Shown here one piece after another: positions 26,479-33,087 of a stretch of 34,487 nt of DNA; position 1 is the first letter of the stretch, and the number at the start of each line of letters is the position of its first letter. This stretch comes from an uncultured Lactobacillus sp. (GTDB taxonomy: Bacteria; Bacillota; Bacilli; Lactobacillales; Lactobacillaceae). Made by a program: the position numbers and the translations under genes. The DNA is taken from the NCBI GenBank assembly GCA_946482465.1, contig CAMLRL010000009.1, forward strand, positions 1 to 34,487, written 5' to 3'. Under the pieces are notes generated by a model. The model did no database searches. It was given only the letters and a program-made list of their open reading frames with translations, and was not told the origin of the DNA.

Positions 26479-27153
26479 TTATAGTTTTTTTTGACTTTTT
26501 TTAATTTCAAATAAAATTGCATTAACAACTTGCTCAATCGTCATTGCAGTCGTGTCAATTTCGATAGCGTCCTGTGCTTTTTTTAATGGTGAGATTTTAC
26601 GATGAGAATCTTTATAATCCCTTTCCGCAATATCATGTTCAATTTCTGCAAGTGATTGATCTACTTTAATGCCTCTTTCCTTGAAGTCCTTCATTCTTCT
26701 TTCAGCACGGGAATGAGCAGAAGCAATCAAAAAGATTTTTACAGCAGCATTTGGTAAAACAGTGGTACCAATATCACGACCGTCCATCACCACATTCATT
26801 TTGCCAGCCATCTGCCTTTGTAATTTGACCATCTTTTCCCTTACCCCAGCAAGAGCTGATACTTGAGAAACATGAGCTGAAATATCTGGCGTGCGAATTT
26901 CTTGTGAAATATCTTTTGTACCCACAAAAACCTTTTGTTGACCGGCAACAGACTTCAGTTCAATATTTTCCTGATCAATAGCAGCCAATATGCCCTTTTC
27001 ATCACCATAACTAAGTTTGTGTTCCCGCGCCAACCACGTAGATGCGCGGTACATTGCCCCCGTATCAATATAAGTGAAATTTAACTTTTGAGCGATAATT
27101 TTTGCTACTGTACTTTTACCAGCAGATGCTGGACCATCAATTGCTACTTGCAT
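26479..27153 (-). CDS. cmk: Cytidylate kinase
   Basis: Phosphorylates CMP and dCMP to the diphosphates. In 224 residues: P-loop DGPASAGKST at about 6-15, DTGAMYRA, the DGRDIGTTVLP motif and RAERRMKDFKERG lid, all family hallmarks. The protein begins with the usual MQVAIDGPA, so the ATG at 27153 is right, yet no ribosome site lies at normal distance: only TTGGA touches the ATG, and a terminator-like hairpin ends 7 bases upstream. The nearest good site, AGAAAGGA at 27191-27198, is on the far side of that hairpin. rpsA follows in the same direction. Confidence 0.97.
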   Translation of the reverse strand: MQVAIDGPASAGKSTVAKIIAQKLNFTYIDTGAMYRASTWLAREHKLSYGDEKGILAAIDQENIELKSVAGQQKVFVGTKDISQEIRTPDISAHVSQVSALAGVREKMVKLQRQMAGKMNVVMDGRDIGTTVLPNAAVKIFLIASAHSRAERRMKDFKERGIKVDQSLAEIEHDIAERDYKDSHRKISPLKKAQDAIEIDTTAMTIEQVVNAILFEIKKSQKKL

Positions 27154-27159
27154 TCCAAT

Positions 27160-27188
27160 AAAAAAGGGACTATTGACTATTAGTCCCT
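27160..27188 (-). terminator. Terminator-like hairpin between lysM gene and cmk
   Basis: Minus strand: AGGGACTA (27181-27188), 8-base loop, TAGTCCCT (27165-27172), then a T-run (27160-27164 with one more in the stem). It starts 16 bases after the stop at 27205 and ends 7 bases before the cmk ATG, so it is both the end signal for the LysM gene and part of the cmk leader. Confidence 0.8.
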
Positions 27189-27190
27189 AT

Positions 27191-27198
27191 TCCTTTCT
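27191..27198 (-). promoter_or_regulatory. Possible hairpin-bridged ribosome site of cmk
   Basis: AGAAAGGA on the minus strand is 37 bases from the cmk ATG in linear distance, but folding of the hairpin at 27165-27188 would shorten the gap to about 13 bases. Use as the cmk Shine-Dalgarno is inference. Confidence 0.3.
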
Positions 27199-27204
27199 AT
27201 ATTA

Positions 27205-27696
27205 TTATTGTCTAATCTTTAATGTTTGTCCTATATCAACTTGACTATAGGGATCAAGTTGATTTAACTGTGCTAAATAGCCTACAGACATATTAAATCG
27301 GTTGGCAATACTTGTTAACGAATCACCACTTTTTACAACGTATTGTTTTACAACTGCACGTTTCTTTTGAGGCTTAGTCTGAGGTTTTTTCTTTGACTTT
27401 GTCTCAGTTTTAGTCTTAGTTTTACTTTTATTTATAACTTTTTTATTTTTAGCAGGCAAGTTTTTAGCTTTGGTATGCTTAATTGTTTTTTTACTTGTTT
27501 TACGTACTTCAACAACTTTGCTGGCAGAATTATTATTTCCAGCCAAATGATGAACTACAGGAACAAGAGCTACTAAAACAACAACCAACAAAACTATTAG
27601 GGCAAGCCAGCCTTTTGATACAGACTTATATGTCCTGACCCTTGATTCCTGAGGACGTTCATAATGATGATATGGACCCTCTTGATTATGATTCAT
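27205..27696 (-). CDS. Membrane-anchored LysM-domain protein
   Basis: A 163-residue protein: a short cytoplasmic N-terminus rich in His, Tyr and Arg, one hydrophobic segment (WLALIVLLVVVLVALVPVV, about residues 30-50), a long Lys/Thr-rich linker, and a C-terminal LysM (YVVKSGDSLTSIANRFNMS to IGQTLKIRQ, about 118-163). The topology suggests a type II protein with LysM outside, binding peptidoglycan. The frame is open 16 codons further, but GGAGG lies 9 bases before the ATG at 27696, which is therefore the start. No catalytic domain is seen, so it may be a cell-wall tether. It has its own promoter. Confidence 0.88.
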   Translation of the reverse strand: MNHNQEGPYHHYERPQESRVRTYKSVSKGWLALIVLLVVVLVALVPVVHHLAGNNNSASKVVEVRKTSKKTIKHTKAKNLPAKNKKVINKSKTKTKTETKSKKKPQTKPQKKRAVVKQYVVKSGDSLTSIANRFNMSVGYLAQLNQLDPYSQVDIGQTLKIRQ

Positions 27697-27725
27697 CGTG
27701 AAAACCTCCTTACCTAACCTGCTTA

Positions 27726-27734
27726 ATTTTAGCA
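27726..27734 (-). promoter_or_regulatory. Extended -10 promoter of the LysM gene
   Basis: Minus strand TGCTAAAAT, hexamer at 27726-27731, 30 bases before the ATG at 27696. A TTGTCC lies 19 bases upstream as a poor -35. The ribU terminator is immediately upstream, so the LysM gene needs its own promoter. Confidence 0.5.
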
Positions 27735-27753
27735 TATTTGCCATTTAAGTGGA

Positions 27754-27785
27754 CAAAAAAATCAGTCATTTAATAGACTGATTTT
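27754..27785 (-). terminator. Intrinsic terminator of ribU
   Basis: Minus strand: AAAATCAGTC (27776-27785) pairs with GACTGATTTT (27758-27767) around an 8-base loop, followed by a T-run. It lies 15 bases after the ribU stop. Confidence 0.9.
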
Positions 27786-27799
27786 GGTTTTTCACTATA

Positions 27800-28480
27800 T
27801 TAATTTTTTAAATTAAAGTTTCTGCGTACAAAAGGCTTAAATGTTCGTAAAACTGTTTCAAATAATAAGTAAACAACCACACCATTAATTGTTCCTTTTA
27901 ACAGATTAAATGGCACAATAATGCCAAAAATATAAGCACTCATAGAAGGAATATGTAACAATTGACCTAAATAAACCTTTTCTGTAAAGGCAAGCAAACC
28001 AGTATAGCCATGGATTGCCGGTAAGTTAGGAACTGTAGTCACCGCATAAAAAGGTGTTAACACTAGAGCATTGAGTACGGATAAAACTATAGTCATCGCC
28101 ACAATTCCCAAAACAATTCCTACTATTGGTTGTAAAAATTTTTTCGAGAAATTCTTTTCATCTTTACTAATATTTTTAGTTAAATAATAAAATGGCAAAG
28201 CAAAAGAAAGTGAAGCAAGAAAAGCTGCAGTTTGTCCAACTATACTTGGTAAAGCAAAGCCCTTATAAATTAAATTGATTAACATCCGCACAAATGCAAT
28301 GAATGCACCGGGTCCAGGCCCAAATAAAAATGTACCAATTGTAATGACCACGTCTGAAAAATCAAATTTTAAAAAACTAGTCAGCAGCGGAAATTCAAGC
28401 AGCATTAATATATATGCAATCGTCCCAATTAAAGTATAGGCTACTATGTTAGCTAAATTACTAGATTTCTTTTTATGCAA
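27800..28480 (-). CDS. ribU: Riboflavin ECF transporter substrate-binding subunit RibU (TTG start)
   Basis: S component that binds riboflavin and docks with the shared ECF energising module. In 226 residues there are about six hydrophobic helices, with the RibU signature near the N-terminus (LEFPLLTSFLKFDFSD, then FGPGPGAFIAF) and a large central loop. The assignment is strengthened by the FMN riboswitch directly upstream. Only TTG starts are possible: one overlaps the ribosome site, and the TTG at 28480 has GGAGGT seven bases before it, so I use that. The ECF ATPases and EcfT are not in this window, as expected for shared-module systems. Confidence 0.95.
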   Translation of the reverse strand: MHKKKSSNLANIVAYTLIGTIAYILMLLEFPLLTSFLKFDFSDVVITIGTFLFGPGPGAFIAFVRMLINLIYKGFALPSIVGQTAAFLASLSFALPFYYLTKNISKDEKNFSKKFLQPIVGIVLGIVAMTIVLSVLNALVLTPFYAVTTVPNLPAIHGYTGLLAFTEKVYLGQLLHIPSMSAYIFGIIVPFNLLKGTINGVVVYLLFETVLRTFKPFVRRNFNLKN

Positions 28481-28493
28481 GATTCTTACCTCC

Positions 28494-28535
28494 AAAAAAA
28501 TACATGGTCTGTTGCTCCTAGCAACAGACCATGTA
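28494..28535 (-). terminator. Riboswitch-controlled terminator (expression platform)
   Basis: Minus strand: ACATGGTCTGTTGCT (28520-28534) and its exact complement (28502-28516) form a 15-bp stem, 16 with flanking bases, with a 3-base loop, then a seven-base T-run (28494-28500). The ribU ribosome site follows at once. GTCTGT in the 5' arm can pair with ACAGAC (28568-28573) at the 3' edge of the riboswitch, which is a plausible antiterminator. Confidence 0.9.
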
Positions 28536-28571
28536 AAAGTAAGCTATAGATCTTGGCTTTTAGTTTAGTCT

Positions 28572-28678
28572 GTCTTCTTTCATCTAGACTTTAACTATCG
28601 GTATCTCATTAGATTCCACCACTATCGTGGGTCGTGGACTTACACCACCGGTCGGGATTTTCACCCTGCCATGAAGAC
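28572..28678 (-). promoter_or_regulatory. FMN riboswitch (RFN element)
   Basis: Read on the minus strand, the conserved order of the FMN aptamer is present: GTCTTC closing strand, GCAGGGTGAAAATCCCGACC, GGTGGTGTAAGTCCACGACC, an apical variable stem with TGGTGGAATCTAATGAGAT, CCGATAGTTAAAGTCTAGAT, and the GAAAGAAGAC closing strand. P1 forms from 28673-28678 and 28572-28577. FMN binding is expected to favour the downstream terminator and so shut off ribU when flavin is plentiful. Confidence 0.96.
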
Positions 28679-28706
28679 AACAAACTTATTTTTAATTTCC
28701 ACATAT

Positions 28707-28735
28707 ATGTTAATCTACGTCCTTTAATCTGTCAA
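28707..28735 (-). promoter_or_regulatory. Promoter of the riboswitch-ribU transcript, inside rluB
   Basis: Minus strand: consensus -35 TTGACA (28730-28735), 17-base spacer, -10 TAACAT (28707-28712). The -35 is in the last codons of rluB and the -10 overlaps its stop codon. Predicted start near 28700, some 20 bases before the aptamer. Confidence 0.7.
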
Positions 28736-29429
28736 CTTCTTCATGAGTTAATTCTCTATATGTGCCAGAAACTAAAGAATCAAGAGTTAGAAAAGCATAT
28801 TTTTCACGGGCTAATTTTTTAACTTGATGGTTTACAGACTTAAACATTCTCTTGACTTGATGATATTGTCCTTCATGAATTGTTAACTGCACAATTTGGT
28901 TATTCTTTTTGCGATCGGTCTTAATGATTTTTACTTTGGCAGGTGCACATCTATGCCGATCAATTTTGACACCATTTTTCAGTTGACCGATTTCTTCAGG
29001 CGTAAGCTGACCTGTTATTTTTGCCACATAAACCTTGGCCACGTTATTACGTGGGTGCATTAACAAGTTAGCTAATTCTCCATCATTAGTCATCAGCAGC
29101 AACCCTGAAGTGTCATAGTCAAGTCTTCCGATTGGATATAGCCGGTATGGTAAGTTTTTAAAATAATCAACTACTGTTTTCCTGCCTTTATCATCACTGG
29201 CAGTAGAAACTACGCCGCGTGGTTTATAAAACAAATAAGTATGTAGACTTTCACGCTCAATCGGCTCGCCATCAACAGTAACGTTGCTAAAAGTGTTAAC
29301 TTTAGTTCCTAGCTGAGTAACGACTTTCCCATCAACCGTCACTCGTCCTTCTACAATCATCTTTTCGGCCTTGCGGCGTGAAGCAATCCCAGCTTCCGCA
29401 ATTACTTTTTGCAACCGTTCTAAAACCAT
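28710..29429 (-). CDS. rluB: Ribosomal large-subunit pseudouridine synthase RluB
   Basis: Converts a helix-89/helix-90 area uridine of 23S rRNA to pseudouridine (position 2605 in E. coli numbering). In 239 residues: an N-terminal S4 RNA-binding domain (about 3-50), then the RsuA-family catalytic domain with Asp104 in PIGRLDYDTSGLL and the HEGQYHQVKRMF motif. The RsuA-family homologue next to scpAB is usually RluB. The ATG overlaps the scpB stop by one base (TAATG) with GGAG upstream, so translation is coupled. The end of the gene carries the ribU promoter. Confidence 0.94.
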   Translation of the reverse strand: MVLERLQKVIAEAGIASRRKAEKMIVEGRVTVDGKVVTQLGTKVNTFSNVTVDGEPIERESLHTYLFYKPRGVVSTASDDKGRKTVVDYFKNLPYRLYPIGRLDYDTSGLLLMTNDGELANLLMHPRNNVAKVYVAKITGQLTPEEIGQLKNGVKIDRHRCAPAKVKIIKTDRKKNNQIVQLTIHEGQYHQVKRMFKSVNHQVKKLAREKYAFLTLDSLVSGTYRELTHEEVDRLKDVD

Positions 29430-30037
29430 TATTTTTCTCCTTTTTGAGTTTTTGCAATATTTTTATCAGCTTGTCCTTTGGCAGCAAATAAGTCTATTTC
29501 GCCTTCAGCGTTTACGCTTTCATCCTCAAAGTCTTCAATTAAGGGCAAGTCTGCCAGACTGTGATAACCAAAATATTGTAAAAAGTAATCACTGGTCACA
29601 TATAAGTTTGGGTGGCCGGGAGCTTCTTTTTTACCATCTACTTTAACTAATCCGCGCCAGATTAATGTTTGCAGTGCACCAGAGGAATTAACGCCTCTAA
29701 TTTCATCAATTTCTATTCTGGTTATAGGCTGCTTGTAAGCAATAATCGACAATATTTCAAGAGCTGATTGACTCAAGCTTTTTGTTAAATCTTTTTGAAA
29801 AAAGTGCTCAATGATCGCACTCATTTCGGGACGAGTAGTTAATTTATAGTTGTCATTAATATGCTGTACTTGAAGACCTGAATCAGCATTTTCCAGCAGC
29901 TTTTTTTGTAATTCTTTGGTCAGTTCACGCAAAGCAGGCTTGGTAATTTGCAAAAGTTCACATAAATTTACATCTGTAATACCAGCATCACCAGCTACAT
30001 ACAATAGTGCTTCTAACTGCGCTATTTTACTTGTCAT
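29429..30037 (-). CDS. scpB: Segregation and condensation protein B
   Basis: Kleisin-partner winged-helix protein of 202 residues that joins SMC and ScpA in the chromosome condensin complex. It has tandem winged-helix domains: [21 protein letters not shown] in the first, and [24 protein letters not shown], then [17 protein letters not shown] in the second. An acidic tail follows. I chose the ATG at 30037 (TTG and GTG alternatives lie just upstream) since the conserved sequence begins there; a GAAAG site is about 12 bases away. The start overlaps the scpA end by 11 bases, and rluB follows with a one-base overlap. Confidence 0.95.
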   Translation of the reverse strand: MTSKIAQLEALLYVAGDAGITDVNLCELLQITKPALRELTKELQKKLLENADSGLQVQHINDNYKLTTRPEMSAIIEHFFQKDLTKSLSQSALEILSIIAYKQPITRIEIDEIRGVNSSGALQTLIWRGLVKVDGKKEAPGHPNLYVTSDYFLQYFGYHSLADLPLIEDFEDESVNAEGEIDLFAAKGQADKNIAKTQKGEK

Positions 30038-30764
30038 CACAATCAATTCTTTCTAAACAAAGATCGCCAAAAGTCCTTTTTTGTGCCACTTTTACTTGTT
30101 GTTTCTTACATAGTTCAAGTAATGCTAAAAATAAGCCAATTACATCGGATAAAGTTCTCATTTGCTTACAACACGAAAAAAAACTGACGGTCTGATGTCT
30201 AGCTAACTTTTTTTGTAAAAAATGACCCATTTCTGCCACAGAGGTTTCGTTTACATTAACCGAAACGATATCAGGCTGCCTAATTTTCATTCGTTGCAAA
30301 ATTACTATAAAAGTATTGGTTAATTCCGTAGCTGTAATCTGCCCTTTTGGTAAAGGCTGAATCTTTTTATTTTGGGGAACACTTTCTTCCTTAGCAGCAG
30401 TAATTGGAACTTCTTCGTTTCTTTTTCTAAAATAAGCTGAAACCTTTTTAAATACTGAGTAGGTTACTAGTTGCTGCACTAATTCATCCCGCGGATCTTC
30501 CTGTTCTTCGTTTTCATCTGCAAAATCATTATGCGGTAATAATGATTGAGATTTAATGCGCAAAAGCATTGAAGACATCACAAAGTATTCTCCTGCTATT
30601 TTGAGATTTAATTGTTGCATTTCTTGCAAATAGGCCAAATACTGACTGGTAATTTGAGCAATCGGAATATCGTAAATATCAATTTTTTGGACTTTGATTA
30701 GGTGCAGCAATAAGTCCAAAGGACCTTCAAAATTAGGTAATTCCAAAGTTAGGTTTTCACTCAT
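30027..30764 (-). CDS. scpA: Segregation and condensation protein A (kleisin)
   Basis: Kleisin that bridges SMC heads in the bacterial condensin, 245 residues. The N-terminus has the signature [29 protein letters not shown], here spread over about residues 6-35, with [18 protein letters not shown] next. A C-terminal winged helix ([19 protein letters not shown]) contacts SMC. The middle is acidic and polar. The ATG at 30764 overlaps the upstream ribT-like stop by one base (TAATG). It is immediately followed by its functional partner scpB. Confidence 0.96.
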   Translation of the reverse strand: MSENLTLELPNFEGPLDLLLHLIKVQKIDIYDIPIAQITSQYLAYLQEMQQLNLKIAGEYFVMSSMLLRIKSQSLLPHNDFADENEEQEDPRDELVQQLVTYSVFKKVSAYFRKRNEEVPITAAKEESVPQNKKIQPLPKGQITATELTNTFIVILQRMKIRQPDIVSVNVNETSVAEMGHFLQKKLARHQTVSFFSCCKQMRTLSDVIGLFLALLELCKKQQVKVAQKRTFGDLCLERIDCDDK

Positions 30765-31120
30765 TATCTCGTGTCCTTTTTAAGATATTTAATCAGTTCA
30801 ATATATTCAGGAACAGCAGTAATAATTTTTTGCGGATTAGCCTGGGCCAATTCATTGACTGCCTGTGCCACATACTTTTCCTTACGATAATCAGGAGCAA
30901 ACGAAAGATAGCGAATGACTACAAATTGCTTATTCGCTTGGGTTCCGATTACGCCCACAAAATTGGGATCCTGAGCACGATAAAGGTATAGATGAAATTC
31001 ATTGCTATTCTTATTTAAATGAATTTCATCTTTAAGGTTAGCAAGGTTTTTAAAATCAGGTAAATATGACAATAACCCCATTGCTACTTTTTCTTTATCA
31101 TTTTTACATTCAATTAACAT
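30764..31120 (-). CDS. RibT-like GNAT-family protein
   Basis: A 118-residue small protein resembling B. subtilis RibT: MLI...EKVAMGLLSYLPD at the start, then YRAQDPNFVGVIGTQ, and VIRYLSFAPDYR in the acetyl-CoA-binding strand position. RibT has a GNAT fold and closes the riboflavin operon beside scpA in Bacillus; its substrate is unknown. Here it also precedes scpA but without riboflavin biosynthetic genes in view. The usual GNAT pyrophosphate loop (RxxGxG/A) is degenerate (RKEKYVAQA), so cofactor binding is uncertain. The start ATG at 31120 has GGTGA, and it follows xerD by 8 bases. Confidence 0.8.
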   Translation of the reverse strand: MLIECKNDKEKVAMGLLSYLPDFKNLANLKDEIHLNKNSNEFHLYLYRAQDPNFVGVIGTQANKQFVVIRYLSFAPDYRKEKYVAQAVNELAQANPQKIITAVPEYIELIKYLKKDTR

Positions 31121-31128
31121 TTAATCAC

Positions 31129-32028
31129 CTATGTCCGGGGATGAGTTTTTGCGTAAACCTGTAAAATATGCTTCTGCGACAAATTGGTGTAAATTTGGGT
31201 GGTACTAATGTCTGAATGACCTAAAATTTCTTGAACTACACGCAAGTCCGCACCATTTTCTAGTAAATGCGTAGCAAAAGTATGCCTTAAAGTATGAGGG
31301 GTAACATTTTTTTGAATACCAGCCATATTACAATATTTTTTAATAATTTGCCAGACTGCCTGCCTTGTTAAAGCGGTACCGCGACTATTAAGAAAAATAA
31401 AGTCACAGTTTTGGCCTACTTTTAATATTAACGGATCCCGTACTTTTTCCTTATAACTATCTATCCAGGACAAAGCTACTTCGCTTATTGGAATTAACCG
31501 TTCCTTTGATCCCTTACCGAAAACTTTGATTAACTTTAGTTCTTCATGTAGATCGTTAAACTTGAGGTTGATTAATTCACTCACCCTAATACCAGTTGCA
31601 TATAAAGTTTCAAGCAACGCCCGATCACGCAAACCCAGTTTCTTATTGGTATTAGGTTGTTCAAGCAAATGATTGATTTCATCTACTGTGAGAGCTACAG
31701 GTAAAGAGCGCCTTTTTTTGGGAGAATCTATTTCCAGCATGGGATTGATTTTTTGGATGTTTTGCCTTACCAGCCACTGATAAAATTTACGCAGACTGGA
31801 AATTAACCGACTAATTGAACTGGTAGCTTTATTTAAATCGCGCTGTTGAGCCAAAAAGGCATCAATGTCAAGAGCTTTAGTTGGCCAAGTCTTTAAATGC
31901 TCTTTTTTTAAAAAATTGATAAAAGCAGTTAAGTCTTGCCTGTAAGATGTAATGGTATTCGCGCTTAAGCCACGCTCAATTTGGCTATATCTTAAATAAT
32001 CTTCAACTTGTTCTGCTAAATTGTTCAT
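31129..32028 (-). CDS. xerD: Tyrosine recombinase XerD
   Basis: Partner of XerC in dif recombination, 299 residues. A core-binding domain (about 1-90) precedes the catalytic domain with Arg148 (ATGIRVSEL), Lys172 (GKGSKERLIP), His245 and Arg248 (TPHTLRHTF), His271 (ILGHSD) and Tyr280 (TTQIYTNL). All are present. The position next to scpA and after cvfB is the common XerD location in lactobacilli and Bacillus, and SKERLIPI is the XerD-like form. The ATG overlaps the cvfB stop by 4 bases (ATGA). Confidence 0.94.
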   Translation of the reverse strand: MNNLAEQVEDYLRYSQIERGLSANTITSYRQDLTAFINFLKKEHLKTWPTKALDIDAFLAQQRDLNKATSSISRLISSLRKFYQWLVRQNIQKINPMLEIDSPKKRRSLPVALTVDEINHLLEQPNTNKKLGLRDRALLETLYATGIRVSELINLKFNDLHEELKLIKVFGKGSKERLIPISEVALSWIDSYKEKVRDPLILKVGQNCDFIFLNSRGTALTRQAVWQIIKKYCNMAGIQKNVTPHTLRHTFATHLLENGADLRVVQEILGHSDISTTQIYTNLSQKHILQVYAKTHPRT

Positions 32029-32909
32029 TTTGCTACATCTTCAGGATCATTAATTAAAGTAATTGTACCTGCGTCCTTGTCTTCAACAATATAATTATTT
32101 TTGAGCAAATGCCCCAATGCACGCTTAAAAGCAGATTTGGAAATGCCAAAATAATTTTTAATATCTTGAGCATCTGATTTATCGTAAAAAGGCAACATTT
32201 TGTCGCTTTTACGCCGCAAACTCATTAAAACCATTTGGGCATCATCATCAATTTCTTCAAAAGCACGAGGTAAACTGCTTAAGTTTAGCCTGCCATACTG
32301 ACTGATACCAACTACCCGTCCTTTGAACTGTTCACCTAAGCGCAGGGGACGCGCCATTTCTGAAGGATGGACAAAACCAAGATAATATTCTTTTGTAATC
32401 ACAAAAGCTCCTACTTCACGTGCAGAATAGACCGTTCCAAAGACATCTTTGTTTTTCATGTCCTCTGGAAAATGAGCAGCAAGCTGTTCAAAGATATTTT
32501 CATCAGCCAGCTTTGCCCAAATACGATCCTTTTCATCTGTTTCTAAATGAACTAAAAGCTGGTCATCTGGGCGAGGCCACCGTTCTTTATTAAAAGGTAA
32601 ATCATCAAGAGATATTACAACATCTTTATCCGGCAAGCCAATATCTACGAAAACTCCGAGGTCATATTTAACTGCTGTGACCTTACTCCAACCATATTGG
32701 TCTTTTTGAGCAAACGGCAGGAATTGGGTCATTTCACGATTATGCTGTTTATCGTCGTATAAGAAGCCCTTGATTTCATCCCCCAGTTTAGGCTTTTCTT
32801 CCTGCGTGATTTCTTTTCTTTTTAATTCATAAGTAATGCCATCAATTTGCACGAAAAAAGAATTTTCATTTTGATCAATAATTTTACCAGCTGCGATGGT
32901 GCCAAGCAT
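32025..32909 (-). CDS. CvfB/YitL family S1-domain RNA-binding protein
   Basis: A 294-residue cytosolic protein. Tandem OB/S1-like domains occupy about residues 1-210 (GTIAAGKIIDQNENSFFVQI, then YGWSKVTAVKYDLGVFVDIG, and FGTVYSAREVGAFVITKE), and a C-terminal winged helix (KNYFGISKSAFKRALGHLLK, about 250-285) follows. Staphylococcal CvfB is an RNA-binding regulator of virulence genes; in lactobacilli the role is unknown, so the 'virulence' label should not be carried over. The ATG at 32909 has AGGAGAG. It heads the xerD-ribT-scpA-scpB-rluB operon. Confidence 0.9.
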   Translation of the reverse strand: MLGTIAAGKIIDQNENSFFVQIDGITYELKRKEITQEEKPKLGDEIKGFLYDDKQHNREMTQFLPFAQKDQYGWSKVTAVKYDLGVFVDIGLPDKDVVISLDDLPFNKERWPRPDDQLLVHLETDEKDRIWAKLADENIFEQLAAHFPEDMKNKDVFGTVYSAREVGAFVITKEYYLGFVHPSEMARPLRLGEQFKGRVVGISQYGRLNLSSLPRAFEEIDDDAQMVLMSLRRKSDKMLPFYDKSDAQDIKNYFGISKSAFKRALGHLLKNNYIVEDKDAGTITLINDPEDVAK

Positions 32910-32948
32910 AATTTTCTCTCCTAAATCTAAAATTGGGATCTTTAAACA

Positions 32949-33017
32949 AGTATATCATTTTCAAAGTATTTAGCTCTAATAGTCATTTGACTTTACTAGT
33001 AATATCTATTGTATCAT
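32949..33017 (-). promoter_or_regulatory. Candidate promoters of the cvfB-xerD-scpAB-rluB operon
   Basis: Minus strand: two extended -10 elements, TGATACAAT (hexamer 33008-33013, with a TTGAGT 19 bases upstream) and TGATATACT (hexamer 32949-32954), in the 130-base gap between the pyk terminator and the cvfB start. Either could serve; neither has a good -35 at 17 bases. Confidence 0.4.
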
Positions 33018-33040
33018 TGCCTAGTGTATTTAACTCAAAA

Positions 33041-33073
33041 CAAAATAGCCAGTGACAACCACTGGCTATTTTG
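33041..33073 (-). terminator. Intrinsic terminator of pyk
   Basis: A perfect 14-bp stem, CAAAATAGCCAGTG (33041-33054) with its complement (33060-33073), and a 5-base loop. On the minus strand it is followed by TTTTGAG, giving a modest T-rich tail. It lies about 15 bases after the pyk stop. Confidence 0.85.
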
Positions 33074-33087
33074 ACAAATGAACTTAA

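Noticed and set aside
27697-27744. Upstream start of the LysM protein
   Set aside because: The GGAGG site is inside the extension, nine bases before the ATG at 27696.
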